From Hymenobacter sp. IS2118 (GTDB lineage Bacteria; Bacteroidota; Bacteroidia; Cytophagales; Hymenobacteraceae), in the NCBI RefSeq assembly GCF_000715495.1, contig NZ_JNLX01000184.1, positions 1 to 64,000 on the forward strand: a DNA stretch of 64,000 nt, given 5' to 3'. The notes under the pieces are model-generated. The model saw only the letters and a program-made list of their open reading frames with translations, had not been told where the DNA came from and ran no database searches. Of the stretch, positions 1 to 7,572 are shown one piece after another (position 1 is the first letter of the stretch; every line of letters begins with the position of its first letter). The position numbers and the translations under genes were made by a program.

Positions 1-139
1 AAATACCCGCCGCAAAAGAGTGGAGAAATCTCCAAAAGCTAAGTGTACCACAGTCTGTGCGCGACGAAAGCAGCCCAGCTACTGGCCGCTGGTGGCACCT
101 ACAGGTGCGTACTGCAAACGCCGCCCTACCTTCGCCCGC

Positions 140-1549
140 ATGTCCGCACCCACTTTGCAGCGCCGCCTCGGCCTCACGCAAGCCACTGCTCTTAATATGA
201 TTGACATGGTGGGCATCGGCCCCTTTGTCACTCTGCCACTCGTAATGGGTTTTATGGGGCCGAATTTCCTGCTGGCCTGGCTGGTGGGCGCGGCCCTGGC
301 CGCCGTCGACGGCCTTATCTGGAGCGAGCTGGGCGCGGCCTACCCCGAAGCCGGCGGCTCCTACCGCTTCCTCAAGCTGGCGTATGGCGAGCAGAAGTGG
401 GGCCGCTACATGTCGTTTCTCTACGTCTGGCAGACGCTCATTCAGTCGCCGCTGGTGCTGGCTTCCGGCGCCATCGGCTTCGCCCAATACTTCGGCTACC
501 TCGTGCCGATGACCGAATGGTGGCAGCCCAAAGCCGTGGCCGGCGCCGTGGTGCTGCTGCTGGTCGTGCTGCTCTACCGCCGCATTGAGGACATTGGCCG
601 GCTGGGCGTGATGCTGTGGGTGGCCGTGCTGGGCCTCATCGGCTGGCTGATTTTTGGTGGCCTCACCCACGCCAACCATTCCGTAGCCATCATCCCGGAG
701 GGCGGGTTCACGGCGCTGCCGGGCCTGCTCATTTCGGTGGCCATGGGGCAGGCCGTTGTCAAAAGCATCTATTCCTACCTTGGCTACTACAACGTGTGCC
801 ACCTCGGGGCCGAAATTAAGAACCCCGAGAAGGTGATTCCGCGCAGCATCTTCCTCAGCATTCTGGGCATTGCCGCGCTGTATCTGCTCATGAACTGGAG
901 CGTGGGCACGGTTATCTCGTGGCAGGAAGTGCAGGGCTGGCAAACCAGCGCCGGCGACAAGTCGCAGTTCATCGTGAGCGTGTTTGTGGAGCGGCTTTAC
1001 GGGCCGGCGGCCGCCACTTTTGCCACGGCCATGGTGCTGTTGGTGGCCTTCGCGTCGCTGTTTGCGGTGCTGCTGGGCTACTCGCGCATCCCCTACGCGG
1101 CGGCGGCCGATGGCGAGTTTTTGCCAGTCTTCGGCAAGCTGCACCCCACCAAGAACTTCCCGTACGTGTCGCTGCTCATCCTGGGCGGCGTGGGCTTCGT
1201 GTTCAGCCTGCTTTTCCGGCTGGGCGAGGTGATTTCGGCCATCCTGGCCATGCGCATTCTGGTGCAGTTCGTGGGGCAGGCCGTGGGGCTGGTGCTGCTG
1301 CGGCGGCGGCGCGGCACGGCGTCCCTGCCCTTCAAAATGCCGCTCTACCCGCTGCCCGTCGTCCTGGCCATCATCATCTGGCTGTTTGTGTTCGTGGGCA
1401 TCGCCCCGGCCGAAGTCACCTGGTTTGGGGTCACGTTCAACCTCTACTTCCAGGCCGCCGCCTTGGGCATGATGGCCCTGGGCACGGGCGCCTTCCTGCT
1501 CTGGAGCCGCCGGCTGGGGCGGTGGCCGTTTGCCCCACCGGTGTCATAA
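140..1549 (+). CDS. APC-family amino acid permease
   Basis: Polytopic inner-membrane transporter of the amino acid-polyamine-organocation superfamily, probably a proton-coupled amino-acid or polyamine importer. About 469 residues with roughly 12 hydrophobic segments. Near the N-terminus (residues about 20-40) is the family signature segment with 'MVGIGPFVTLP', the unwound TM1 region that binds substrate in this superfamily. The frame is open from base 20, but the first 40 residues are basic, lack hydrophobic segments and do not look like the family. The ATG at 140 gives 'MSAPTLQRRLGLTQ', a normal permease start, so I chose it. The substrate cannot be read from the sequence. Confidence 0.88.
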   Translation: MSAPTLQRRLGLTQATALNMIDMVGIGPFVTLPLVMGFMGPNFLLAWLVGAALAAVDGLIWSELGAAYPEAGGSYRFLKLAYGEQKWGRYMSFLYVWQTLIQSPLVLASGAIGFAQYFGYLVPMTEWWQPKAVAGAVVLLLVVLLYRRIEDIGRLGVMLWVAVLGLIGWLIFGGLTHANHSVAIIPEGGFTALPGLLISVAMGQAVVKSIYSYLGYYNVCHLGAEIKNPEKVIPRSIFLSILGIAALYLLMNWSVGTVISWQEVQGWQTSAGDKSQFIVSVFVERLYGPAAATFATAMVLLVAFASLFAVLLGYSRIPYAAAADGEFLPVFGKLHPTKNFPYVSLLILGGVGFVFSLLFRLGEVISAILAMRILVQFVGQAVGLVLLRRRRGTASLPFKMPLYPLPVVLAIIIWLFVFVGIAPAEVTWFGVTFNLYFQAAALGMMALGTGAFLLWSRRLGRWPFAPPVS

Positions 1550-1558
1550 AATAACTTG

Positions 1559-1882
1559 TCAGGCGGGCAGCAACAAGTCGTTTGGCCGCTGTCTGGCCCC
1601 GTAAATCAGCAGGAAAGATATTTCAGCGTCCGTCACCCGGTAAATCAGCACGTACTCGCGCCGAAAAACGGCCCGCCAGTAGTCCCGTTCAGGGTATTGG
1701 CGCACCGGATAATGAGGGTGTGCCTGAGGAAAAGGCGCAATAATATCGCAGGCAAAATCAATAATGGAAGTGCTGGTTTGTCGCCCACGCGCCGCATCAA
1801 ACTGACTGTGATAGGCTTGAATCGCCGCCAGTCCATCCAGAAATGCTGGGGTTAGATTAACCTCGCGGAGACTTTCGCTCAT
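1559..1882 (-). CDS. ParE/RelE-family toxin of a type II toxin-antitoxin pair
   Basis: About 107 residues with the ParE/RelE layout: two N-terminal helices (FLDGLAAIQAYHSQFD...), a central 'YPVRQYPERDYWRAVF' strand region and the C-terminal 'YVLIYRVTDAEISFLLIYGARQRP' beta hairpin. Known members inhibit gyrase (ParE) or cleave mRNA on the ribosome (RelE); the sequence does not decide between them. The ATG start overlaps the stop of the antitoxin gene by one base (TGATG), so the two are translationally coupled in antitoxin-first order. Confidence 0.83.
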   Translation of the reverse strand: MSESLREVNLTPAFLDGLAAIQAYHSQFDAARGRQTSTSIIDFACDIIAPFPQAHPHYPVRQYPERDYWRAVFRREYVLIYRVTDAEISFLLIYGARQRPNDLLLPA

Positions 1883-2091
1883 CAACCCAGTCGCTGCCGG
1901 GCTTCGGCAAAAGACAAGCGGGGCTGTGCGTCAGCGGCCACAATACGGGCTTCCAACTCGTCGTCCGACGAAGGCTGCCACGGCGCGGCCACCGCAAAGC
2001 GGATAACGTTGCGCTTCGATAAGGCCTCTAAAATAGCCACCACCATTTCCTCATCGTCGGGCGCGATAATGTCGAGCGTGTAGGTTTTCAT
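1882..2091 (-). CDS. Antitoxin partner of the ParE-like toxin
   Basis: A 69-residue protein directly upstream of, and coupled to, the ParE-like toxin gene. The N-terminal part (MKTYTLDIIAPDDEEMVVAILEAL) could form a short strand and helix. The C-terminal half is acidic and ends with 'LSFAEARQRLG', the kind of extended segment that wraps ParE toxins. No clear DNA-binding motif is visible, so the antitoxin role rests mainly on gene order, size and overlap. Confidence 0.72.
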   Translation of the reverse strand: MKTYTLDIIAPDDEEMVVAILEALSKRNVIRFAVAAPWQPSSDDELEARIVAADAQPRLSFAEARQRLG

Positions 2092-2140
2092 GCTTCAAGG
2101 TATAACCAAAGGCCATAACTGGTTCAGTAGCCGGCCGCTG

Positions 2141-2860
2141 CTACCCCAGCCACCAGCCCAGCCCGCCCGCCACCAGGGCCCCGGTCAGCGTGTTCAGGAA
2201 GTTGACTGCGTTGTTGCTCAGCATGCCGCGCCGTTCCAGCGTTGCGCCCAGCACCGAATCCAGCAGGTTGCCGGCCGTGCCCGCCACCAGCAGCCACCAA
2301 AAGGCCGGCCCCCAGCCGAGGCCCGTGCAGTAGGCCGCCGCCAGCACCGCCGTGCCCGCCAGCCCCAGCGCCGTGCCTTCCACACTCACCACGCCGTTGA
2401 GGCCGCGCGTGTCGGGCTGCAGCGTGAGAATGTGGTAGTAGCGCCGCCCGTACAGGTTGCCTAGCTCGGAAGAAAGCGTATCGGCCGTGGCGGCGGCGAA
2501 GCTGCCAGCCAGCACGAGGCCGGCCAGCGGCGCTGCGGTAGGCAGCCGCCATGCCAGCAGCCCCAGCAGGCCCGCCACGCCCGCATTGGCTACCACCTGG
2601 CCGGCCGTGCGGCGGCCCTTGTTCTCCTCGGCCAGCCCGAGGTGGCGCTTGTCGGCCACGCGCCAGCCGGAGGCGGCCGTGCCCAGCGCGAAAAACAGCC
2701 CCAGCAACCCCAGCCCCGTAAAGCCGCCGCCCAGGTAAATCAGCAGGCCCAGCACCCCGCCGGTGGCCGCCGCCGCCGTGGTCAGCTTGCCCGCCCGCAC
2801 GCTGTAGCCCATGCCGAAGCCCAGCACCGCCACCACCAAACCAAGTCGAAATAAATCCAT
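2141..2860 (-). CDS. DUF92 family membrane protein
   Basis: About 239 residues, strongly hydrophobic, with about six membrane segments. The conserved DUF92 features are present: 'GKLTTAAAATGGVLG' near the N-terminus, 'AADTLSSELG' in the middle, and 'AGTAGNLLDSVLGATLERRG...NNAVNFLNT' in the C-terminal third. Members are integral membrane proteins; in plants a relative (VTE6) is linked to phytyl-phosphate metabolism, but no function is assigned in Bacteroidota. The start ATG overlaps the stop of the upstream GNAT gene (TAATG), so the two are co-translated. Confidence 0.85.
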   Translation of the reverse strand: MDLFRLGLVVAVLGFGMGYSVRAGKLTTAAAATGGVLGLLIYLGGGFTGLGLLGLFFALGTAASGWRVADKRHLGLAEENKGRRTAGQVVANAGVAGLLGLLAWRLPTAAPLAGLVLAGSFAAATADTLSSELGNLYGRRYYHILTLQPDTRGLNGVVSVEGTALGLAGTAVLAAAYCTGLGWGPAFWWLLVAGTAGNLLDSVLGATLERRGMLSNNAVNFLNTLTGALVAGGLGWWLG

Positions 2861-3366
2861 TACCCCACCAGCTTCTCGTAGCAGAAAAACCGCAGTCCAG
2901 GCCGAAATGCCAGCGTAATCTCGCCTGCAAACCGGTAGCCCAGCTTCGGAAACAGCCGCTGCGTGGCGGCGTTCTCGGAATTGGTATCCACCCGCGAAAC
3001 CTTCAGGCCCTGCGCTATGGCCTGCGTTTCGGCCTGCTGCATGAGCGCCAGCGCCACGCCCCGGCCCTGTGCCGCCGGGGCCACGGCCAGCCGGTGCGTC
3101 ACCAGGGCCGGCTCGGTCACGTCCCAGTCGGCCTGGGCGTACTCGGCGTCCTGGTCCTGGGTGAGGGCGGCCACGCCGGCCACCGCGCCATCCAGCTCCG
3201 CCACCCAAAGCTGGCTTTTGGCAATGTCAGCGGTGAAAACGACTTCGTTCGGGTAATCGTCCGTCCATTGGAAATTGCCGCTGGCCTGCATCAGCGGCAC
3301 CACGCGGCGCACAAGGGCCAGGATGGCGGGCAAGTCGGCGAGCGCGGCGCGGCGGGTAAGGAGCAT
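2860..3366 (-). CDS. GNAT-family N-acetyltransferase
   Basis: A 168-residue GNAT fold protein. The acetyl-CoA pyrophosphate-binding motif A is clear as 'LAVAPAAQGRGVALALMQ' (about residues 93-110), followed by motif B-like 'VDTNSENAATQRLFPKLGYRF'. It probably acetylates a small molecule or protein; the substrate is unknown. It is coupled by a one-base stop/start overlap to the DUF92 gene. About 60 bp upstream of its start is a GC-rich hairpin (3424-3434 pairing with 3456-3466), possibly the terminator of the VWA gene set that ends at 3798. Confidence 0.87.
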   Translation of the reverse strand: MLLTRRAALADLPAILALVRRVVPLMQASGNFQWTDDYPNEVVFTADIAKSQLWVAELDGAVAGVAALTQDQDAEYAQADWDVTEPALVTHRLAVAPAAQGRGVALALMQQAETQAIAQGLKVSRVDTNSENAATQRLFPKLGYRFAGEITLAFRPGLRFFCYEKLVG

Positions 3367-3505
3367 CGGCTGAGGGTTTGGGGCCGAAGCGCGGTAATGC
3401 TTCGGCAGAATGCCCGCAAAATAAGCAGCCCGGAAGTCCCTGATTCGTGAGAGCCTCCGGGCTGCTGGTTTCGCGTCGCCCTCCGCGTAACCCCATCTTC
3501 CCCTC

Positions 3506-3755
3506 CGGGGGAAGGGGAACTAGCCGTAGATTTTAGACTTGTTCCTAAATACAGAAAAGTATAAAATCGACGGTCATGCTGAGCGCAGCCGAAGCATCTC
3601 TACCGCTTCGTTGAGTCGATTAGATTAGTTGCGCGGTAGAGATGCTTCGGCTGCGCTCAGCATGATTCGATTTTTTCGTTTTTGCTTATTCGGGAACAAG
3701 TCTTTTAGCTTAAAAACCAGCCTTGCGAGACTAGAAACTAGTCCCCCTTCCCCCG
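3506..3755. repeat. Composite REP-like palindrome filling the intergenic gap
   Basis: The gap 3367-3797 has no credible gene. It holds nested inverted repeats: 3506-3523 with 3738-3755 (17 of 18 pair), 3535-3545 with 3693-3703 (exact), 3563-3570 with 3667-3674 (exact), and a perfect 32-bp pair 3575-3606 with 3633-3664. The inner arm begins CATGCTGAGCGCAGCCGAAG. A related GTCATGCTGAGCG copy lies at 5689 and a diverged hairpin at 10401-10489. It could be a MITE or REP/BIME-type unit and could also act as a bidirectional terminator. Confidence 0.8.
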
Positions 3756-3797
3756 CAGGATTCCGCGCATCAAGCGGAGGGGGGTTAGGGGATGGGG

Positions 3798-5645
3798 TTA
3801 CGTTGTCTGCGTAAACTTTTTGATATCCCCGCTGGCGATGTAGGACTTGCCATCCGGCGCGGTATTTACGTGCTCTACCACGAATAGCGTGCTCTCGTCG
3901 CGAATGCCGCGGGGGAAGCGCATGTTCCAGCTCGGGTCGAAGCCGTCGCTCACCACGCGGGCGCGGAGCTTGCTGCCGTCTTTCACGCACTGAATGAGGA
4001 TGCCCGTGCCGATGGTGTCGGTTTCCTCCAAATCGGCCAGGGTGGTGGCTGGTTTGGCCGGCCGCGAGCTGCTGCTGGTGCTCCGGCTGCGTCCGCCGCC
4101 GTGGTGGCCGCCGCCGGCCAGCGGGTCGGTTTCGCCGGCCCGCACGAGGCGCGTGATGGTACCCTTGGCGCGATAGAACGTGCCGTCGGTGCTGCGCTCC
4201 AATTCGTCCACCAGATACTGCGCGCCCTCGGCCCGAATGGCGCGCGGGAACTGAATGTTCAGGTCCTCGAAGCCATTCGAAACTACCCGCACGCGCAGCT
4301 TGCCGCCCTCGCGAAAGCACAGCAGCTCCACGCCGGTACCGGCTTCGGCCACCACGGGCAGGGCGTAGGCGGCCTGGTCCACGCTCACGCCCCGGCCGGC
4401 CAGGTCAGTTCGGGCGCGGCGGCCCTGGAAGGCCTGGTCGCGCAGCTCCTTGCGGCTCTCGTTGTCGAGGTGGCGGCTGGCAATGCGCTGGGCGTAGTGA
4501 TTAATCTGGTCGATTTCCTCGGCAATCTCGAAGTGCTCGTGCAGGCCTTTGGCTGTCAGGCCGGCTACCAGCTGCTGGAGCAGGGCCTCGGCCTCGGCGT
4601 GCTTGCCGGCATCGGCCAGGTCCACGGCACGCTCCTTGTCGCGGGCAATGCGCAGGCGGGCCAAATCCAGCATCACGCCGCCATCCGAAGCCGCCGCCAC
4701 GGCCTCAATGGGCCCGGCCGTAACCTGCACCGTGTGCTCGCCCGAAATTGCCTCGATGATGCCGTTGCGAATGGCATCGGCGCGGTAGGCAATGTGCAGC
4801 AGCTGGTGGCCGCCGGCGGGCAGCGCCGGCAGCTGCAATTGCAGGCCCAGCGGCTTGTCCTCGTTCTCGTGCACATCGCCCAAATGCAGTACCATGCGGC
4901 CATCGGCCTGCGGCTCCTGCCGGGCCAGGCTCAGCACGTCGGCAATAACGGCTCCATTCAGTGGCGTGAGCGTCACGGTCAGGTTTTGGGCGGCAATGGC
5001 CTTGAGGCTGTCCAGCTCAATACCGAAGACATCGGCCGCATCGTCCAGGCTCTGAATAAAGTAGAAGTTGCCATTGGCTGCCCGCGCCATGCCAATCAGC
5101 AAGTCTTCCTCAAAATGGCTGCCGAAGCCCAGCGTGGTCGTCGTGATGCCTTCCTCGGCTTTGGTGGCGGCCGTTTTTATCAGCACCGCCGAATTGGTGA
5201 TGCCATTGTTGGCCTGCCCGTCCGTGAGCAGGAGCACGCGGTTCACATGCTGGTCGGTTTTGTGCCGGGCCACCAGCTCGCAGCCGCGCAGCCAGCCGCC
5301 GCTCAGGTTGGTGAGACCGCCGGCCCGCACGCCCTGCAATACCTTTTTAATGGCCGACTTATCGGTCACCAGCTCTGCTTCCAGCAAGGTGTTCACATGG
5401 TCGTCATACACCACGATGCTCAGCCGGTCGTTGGCGGCGAGGCGGTCCACGAAGTCGGCTGCGGCTTGCAGCGCGTAGCGGAGCGGGGCTCCGGCCATGC
5501 TGCCGCTGCGGTCAATCACGAGGGCTACGTTGAGCGGCCGACGCTGCGGGTTGGGCACATATTCCCGAAAATTCAATAGCAAGCTGGCCATATCAGCCAT
5601 GTTTTCAAGAAGTACCGGCGTGGCGGGCTGCTGGGTGATTTGCAT
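3798..5645 (-). CDS. VWA-domain protein with duplicated C-terminal domain
   Basis: About 615 residues. A von Willebrand factor A domain starts at about residue 38 with a complete MIDAS DxSxS motif (D45, S47, S49 in VIDRSGSM) and a later 'LLTDGQANNG' segment, so metal-dependent protein binding is likely. A helical middle region follows. The C-terminus carries two copies of a domain of about 65 residues: one with 'KLRVRVVSNGFEDLNIQFPR' and one with 'KLRARVVSDGFDPSWNMRFP', joined by a Gly/Ser/His-rich linker. No signal peptide, so cytoplasmic. The ATG at 5645 was chosen because it starts just before the conserved part; upstream residues are encoded by repeat DNA. It is the last gene of a leftward set with the LRR/DUF6745-like and RHGDVLI-type genes. 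Function unknown. Confidence 0.85.
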   Translation of the reverse strand: MQITQQPATPVLLENMADMASLLLNFREYVPNPQRRPLNVALVIDRSGSMAGAPLRYALQAAADFVDRLAANDRLSIVVYDDHVNTLLEAELVTDKSAIKKVLQGVRAGGLTNLSGGWLRGCELVARHKTDQHVNRVLLLTDGQANNGITNSAVLIKTAATKAEEGITTTTLGFGSHFEEDLLIGMARAANGNFYFIQSLDDAADVFGIELDSLKAIAAQNLTVTLTPLNGAVIADVLSLARQEPQADGRMVLHLGDVHENEDKPLGLQLQLPALPAGGHQLLHIAYRADAIRNGIIEAISGEHTVQVTAGPIEAVAAASDGGVMLDLARLRIARDKERAVDLADAGKHAEAEALLQQLVAGLTAKGLHEHFEIAEEIDQINHYAQRIASRHLDNESRKELRDQAFQGRRARTDLAGRGVSVDQAAYALPVVAEAGTGVELLCFREGGKLRVRVVSNGFEDLNIQFPRAIRAEGAQYLVDELERSTDGTFYRAKGTITRLVRAGETDPLAGGGHHGGGRSRSTSSSSRPAKPATTLADLEETDTIGTGILIQCVKDGSKLRARVVSDGFDPSWNMRFPRGIRDESTLFVVEHVNTAPDGKSYIASGDIKKFTQTT

Positions 5646-5688
5646 GATGTGAAAAGTTTGTTTGAGGAGAGATGAGCGATAAAGAAAC

Positions 5689-5715
5689 GTCATGCTGAGC
5701 GAGGCGCAGCGCAAT
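5689..5715. repeat. Partial REP-like repeat
   Basis: GTCATGCTGAGCG at 5689-5701 matches the start of the palindromic arm at 3574. The rest diverges (GGCGCAGCGCAATC...). It lies in the 92-bp gap between the LRR/DUF6745-like gene and the VWA gene. Confidence 0.6.
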
Positions 5716-5737
5716 CAAAGCACGACCTTCTGAAGGG

Positions 5738-6688
5738 TTATGTTTCTATCAGCGGCTGGTAGTCGTGCTCGTTTTCGAAGCCGGCCAGCCACGCGGCCGC
5801 CCGGCGGCAGCTGCGAATGTGCGGCGGCACCCGCAGCACGTACGTATGCGCCGTCGACGGGCAAATGACGCGCAAGGCCACCACCGGCTCATCGTCTTCC
5901 AGCGGAATACTGAGCAGCTGCCGCTCGCCGCCCGCGTCCCGGTCGCGGTCGATAATGAGGCCGCCCACTTCCTGTACCAACCGGTCGAGGCCGAAGCGTT
6001 CGAGCAGCAGACGCCGCCGCGTCACGTTGCGAATGTTGAGAATGTCCACGCCTTTCAAATCCTCGGGCCGGAAAGCGGTGCGCTCGTCCACTGCCGTGCC
6101 CTGCCAATGGATGTTCACGCGCAGGCCGCCGGGCAGCCCGGTCAGGCCGCTGCCGGCCACTTCCACCCAGTGCGTAAGGTGGATGGTGGCGGGCAGCTGC
6201 GCCAGCTGCGGGCAGTTGCTCACATCCAGGGAGCGGGCCGTGAGGCGCTCGGGTAACTGGCGCAGCTGGCGGCAGCCGCTCAGGTTCACGGTTTCGCGCA
6301 CCAGCCAGTCGCCGGTCACTTCCCGGATGGCGGTGCGGGCGGCCTGCACGCTGGTGGCCCGCAGGCGCTCGGGCAGCAGCTCCAGATTGGGGCAGTCACT
6401 CACGTCGAGGTGGGTGCATTCCAGCAGGCGGGGCAGCTCGCGCAGGCGGGGCTCGCCTCGCAGCCGCAGCGCGCCGTTCACAATCAGCTCCTCGGGCAGC
6501 CGGCCCGACAGCAACAAGGCCCGCGCCGCTTCGGGCGTAGCGCGCACCGGGCCGCTGGTGGGCTGGGCATACGCCGGAGCCGGCGGGCCCGGCGGGCGCG
6601 AGCCAAACGGTGCGGCCGGCTCGGCGGCCTGCGGGGCAGCAGTAGGGGGCCGGCGCAGTTGCCGTCTGCGGGCGTTGATGCTGAACAT
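5738..6688 (-). CDS. LRR-like protein with DUF6745-type C-terminus
   Basis: 316 residues. An N-terminal Pro/Ala-rich tail (residues 1-50) is followed by irregular leucine-rich repeats (LPRLLECTHLDVSDCPNLELL; LVRETVNLSGCRQLRQLPERL; RSLDVSNCPQLAQLP) covering about 65-185. The C-terminal third (RRLLLERFGLDRLVQEVGG...ALRVICPSTAHTYVLRVPPHIRSCRRAAAWLAGF) resembles DUF6745, a domain found beside LRR-like repeats and RHGDVLI-type small proteins. It sits between such a small gene upstream and a VWA gene downstream, all leftward. No known function; the arrangement suggests a protein-binding module working with the VWA protein. Confidence 0.75.
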   Translation of the reverse strand: MFSINARRRQLRRPPTAAPQAAEPAAPFGSRPPGPPAPAYAQPTSGPVRATPEAARALLLSGRLPEELIVNGALRLRGEPRLRELPRLLECTHLDVSDCPNLELLPERLRATSVQAARTAIREVTGDWLVRETVNLSGCRQLRQLPERLTARSLDVSNCPQLAQLPATIHLTHWVEVAGSGLTGLPGGLRVNIHWQGTAVDERTAFRPEDLKGVDILNIRNVTRRRLLLERFGLDRLVQEVGGLIIDRDRDAGGERQLLSIPLEDDEPVVALRVICPSTAHTYVLRVPPHIRSCRRAAAWLAGFENEHDYQPLIET

Positions 6689-6823
6689 GGAGCGACAGGT
6701 TAGGTAAGGAGCTGCTGGTAAGCAGGCGCTCTGGAAACTAACGTTCTTCGGTTTTGACCGCTTGTTTTTGATTGTTTGTCAAAAGTCGACGAAACCCCAA
6801 AGGCAAGCAACCAGAAATTGCAA

Positions 6824-7138
6824 TTAATCTATTACGGTACGGATAGCCGTGGGGGTGTACTCGCGCTGCTGCCACACCCGGTACACGCCTACGGGCAGCT
6901 CTATAGGCCGGTGTTCCTCGTGCACCACCGTGGCCTTGTGGCCCGCTACCACCAGGTACAGCTCCTTGCCATGCACGTAAAAGCTGGCCACGCCGGCTTC
7001 CTGAATGCGGTGGGTGTGGCCGGTGTGCTCGCCGTGGGCCAGCACCAGCCCGGCGCGGGGTGAAGCACCAGCGGGCAGGGCGGTGACCGGAGCAATCAAT
7101 ACATCGCCGTGGCGATACAGAAAACGGGACTGATTCAT
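6824..7138 (-). CDS. Small conserved RHGDVLI-type protein, DUF6745-associated
   Basis: 104 residues, cytoplasmic, with strongly conserved-looking motifs: 'RHGDVLIAPV' near the N-terminus, 'LAHGEHTGHTHRI' in the middle, then 'HEEHRPIELPVGVYRV' and 'QREYTPTAIRTVID' at the end. The many His residues suggest metal binding or catalysis in a small beta-rich fold. It is the first gene of the leftward three-gene set, 135 bp ahead of the LRR/DUF6745-like gene. I know this family only as an uncharacterised companion of DUF6745-type proteins. Confidence 0.78.
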   Translation of the reverse strand: MNQSRFLYRHGDVLIAPVTALPAGASPRAGLVLAHGEHTGHTHRIQEAGVASFYVHGKELYLVVAGHKATVVHEEHRPIELPVGVYRVWQQREYTPTAIRTVID

Positions 7139-7299
7139 GACGTTTTGCTAAAATGGTTTGCTAGAAATTTTTAACAAAAGCCGCTTGTAGTGGTATTGGC
7201 ATTTGTTAATGCAATAATACGCAAACTTCTTCAGCAAGACTACAAAAGCTGGAATTAATTGCCAATTTATTTAGTAAACCGCCTGGTAGTAGATAACCA

Positions 7300-7462
7300 T
7301 TACGCCCTCAGCCGCTGGCGCGCGTCTCTGATGCGTGACTCACTGGTTTCGCGTTTCTGAGGCGCGGGCCCGACGAAACCAGCCGGTGCGAACGGCGGCG
7401 TTTGGAAACGCCAAGCCAGTGAGTCACGCGTCAGAGACGCGCGCCAGCAGCTGAGGGCGTAA
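7300..7462. repeat. 163-bp palindrome with 47-bp arms
   Basis: Arms 7300-7346 and 7416-7462 pair at 45 of 47 positions. Inside are two smaller hairpins (GGTTTCG...CGAAACC, about 7345-7380, and GGCGTTTGGAAACGCC, 7398-7413), so the unit could fold as a junction. The gap 7139-7572 otherwise holds only the hemB terminator and the promoter region of the leftward RHGDVLI-type gene. No obvious target-site duplication flanks it. Confidence 0.85.
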
Positions 7463-7476
7463 GGCCTAATAGAAAA

Positions 7477-7503
7477 GGGACACGCTGCATATCAGCGTGT
7501 CCC
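7477..7503 (-). terminator. Rho-independent terminator of hemB
   Basis: Perfect 11-bp stem GGGACACGCTG / CAGCGTGTCCC with a 5-base loop. On the minus strand it is followed by TTTTCT, about 70 bp past the hemB stop. Confidence 0.85.
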
Positions 7504-7572
7504 TCTCAAAAATCAGCCGAAGCAAGCCTTTGTTTCCTTGCGGTACTACCGGGCAGGCTGGTGCCTTATTAC

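Noticed and set aside
1-139. N-terminal extension of the permease from base 20
   Set aside because: The added 40 residues are basic and lack any transporter feature; the ATG at 140 fits the family start.
4101-5579. 492-codon rightward frame opposite the VWA gene
   Set aside because: Antisense shadow in high-GC DNA. The leftward frame has the MIDAS motif and a duplicated domain; this one has no family feature.
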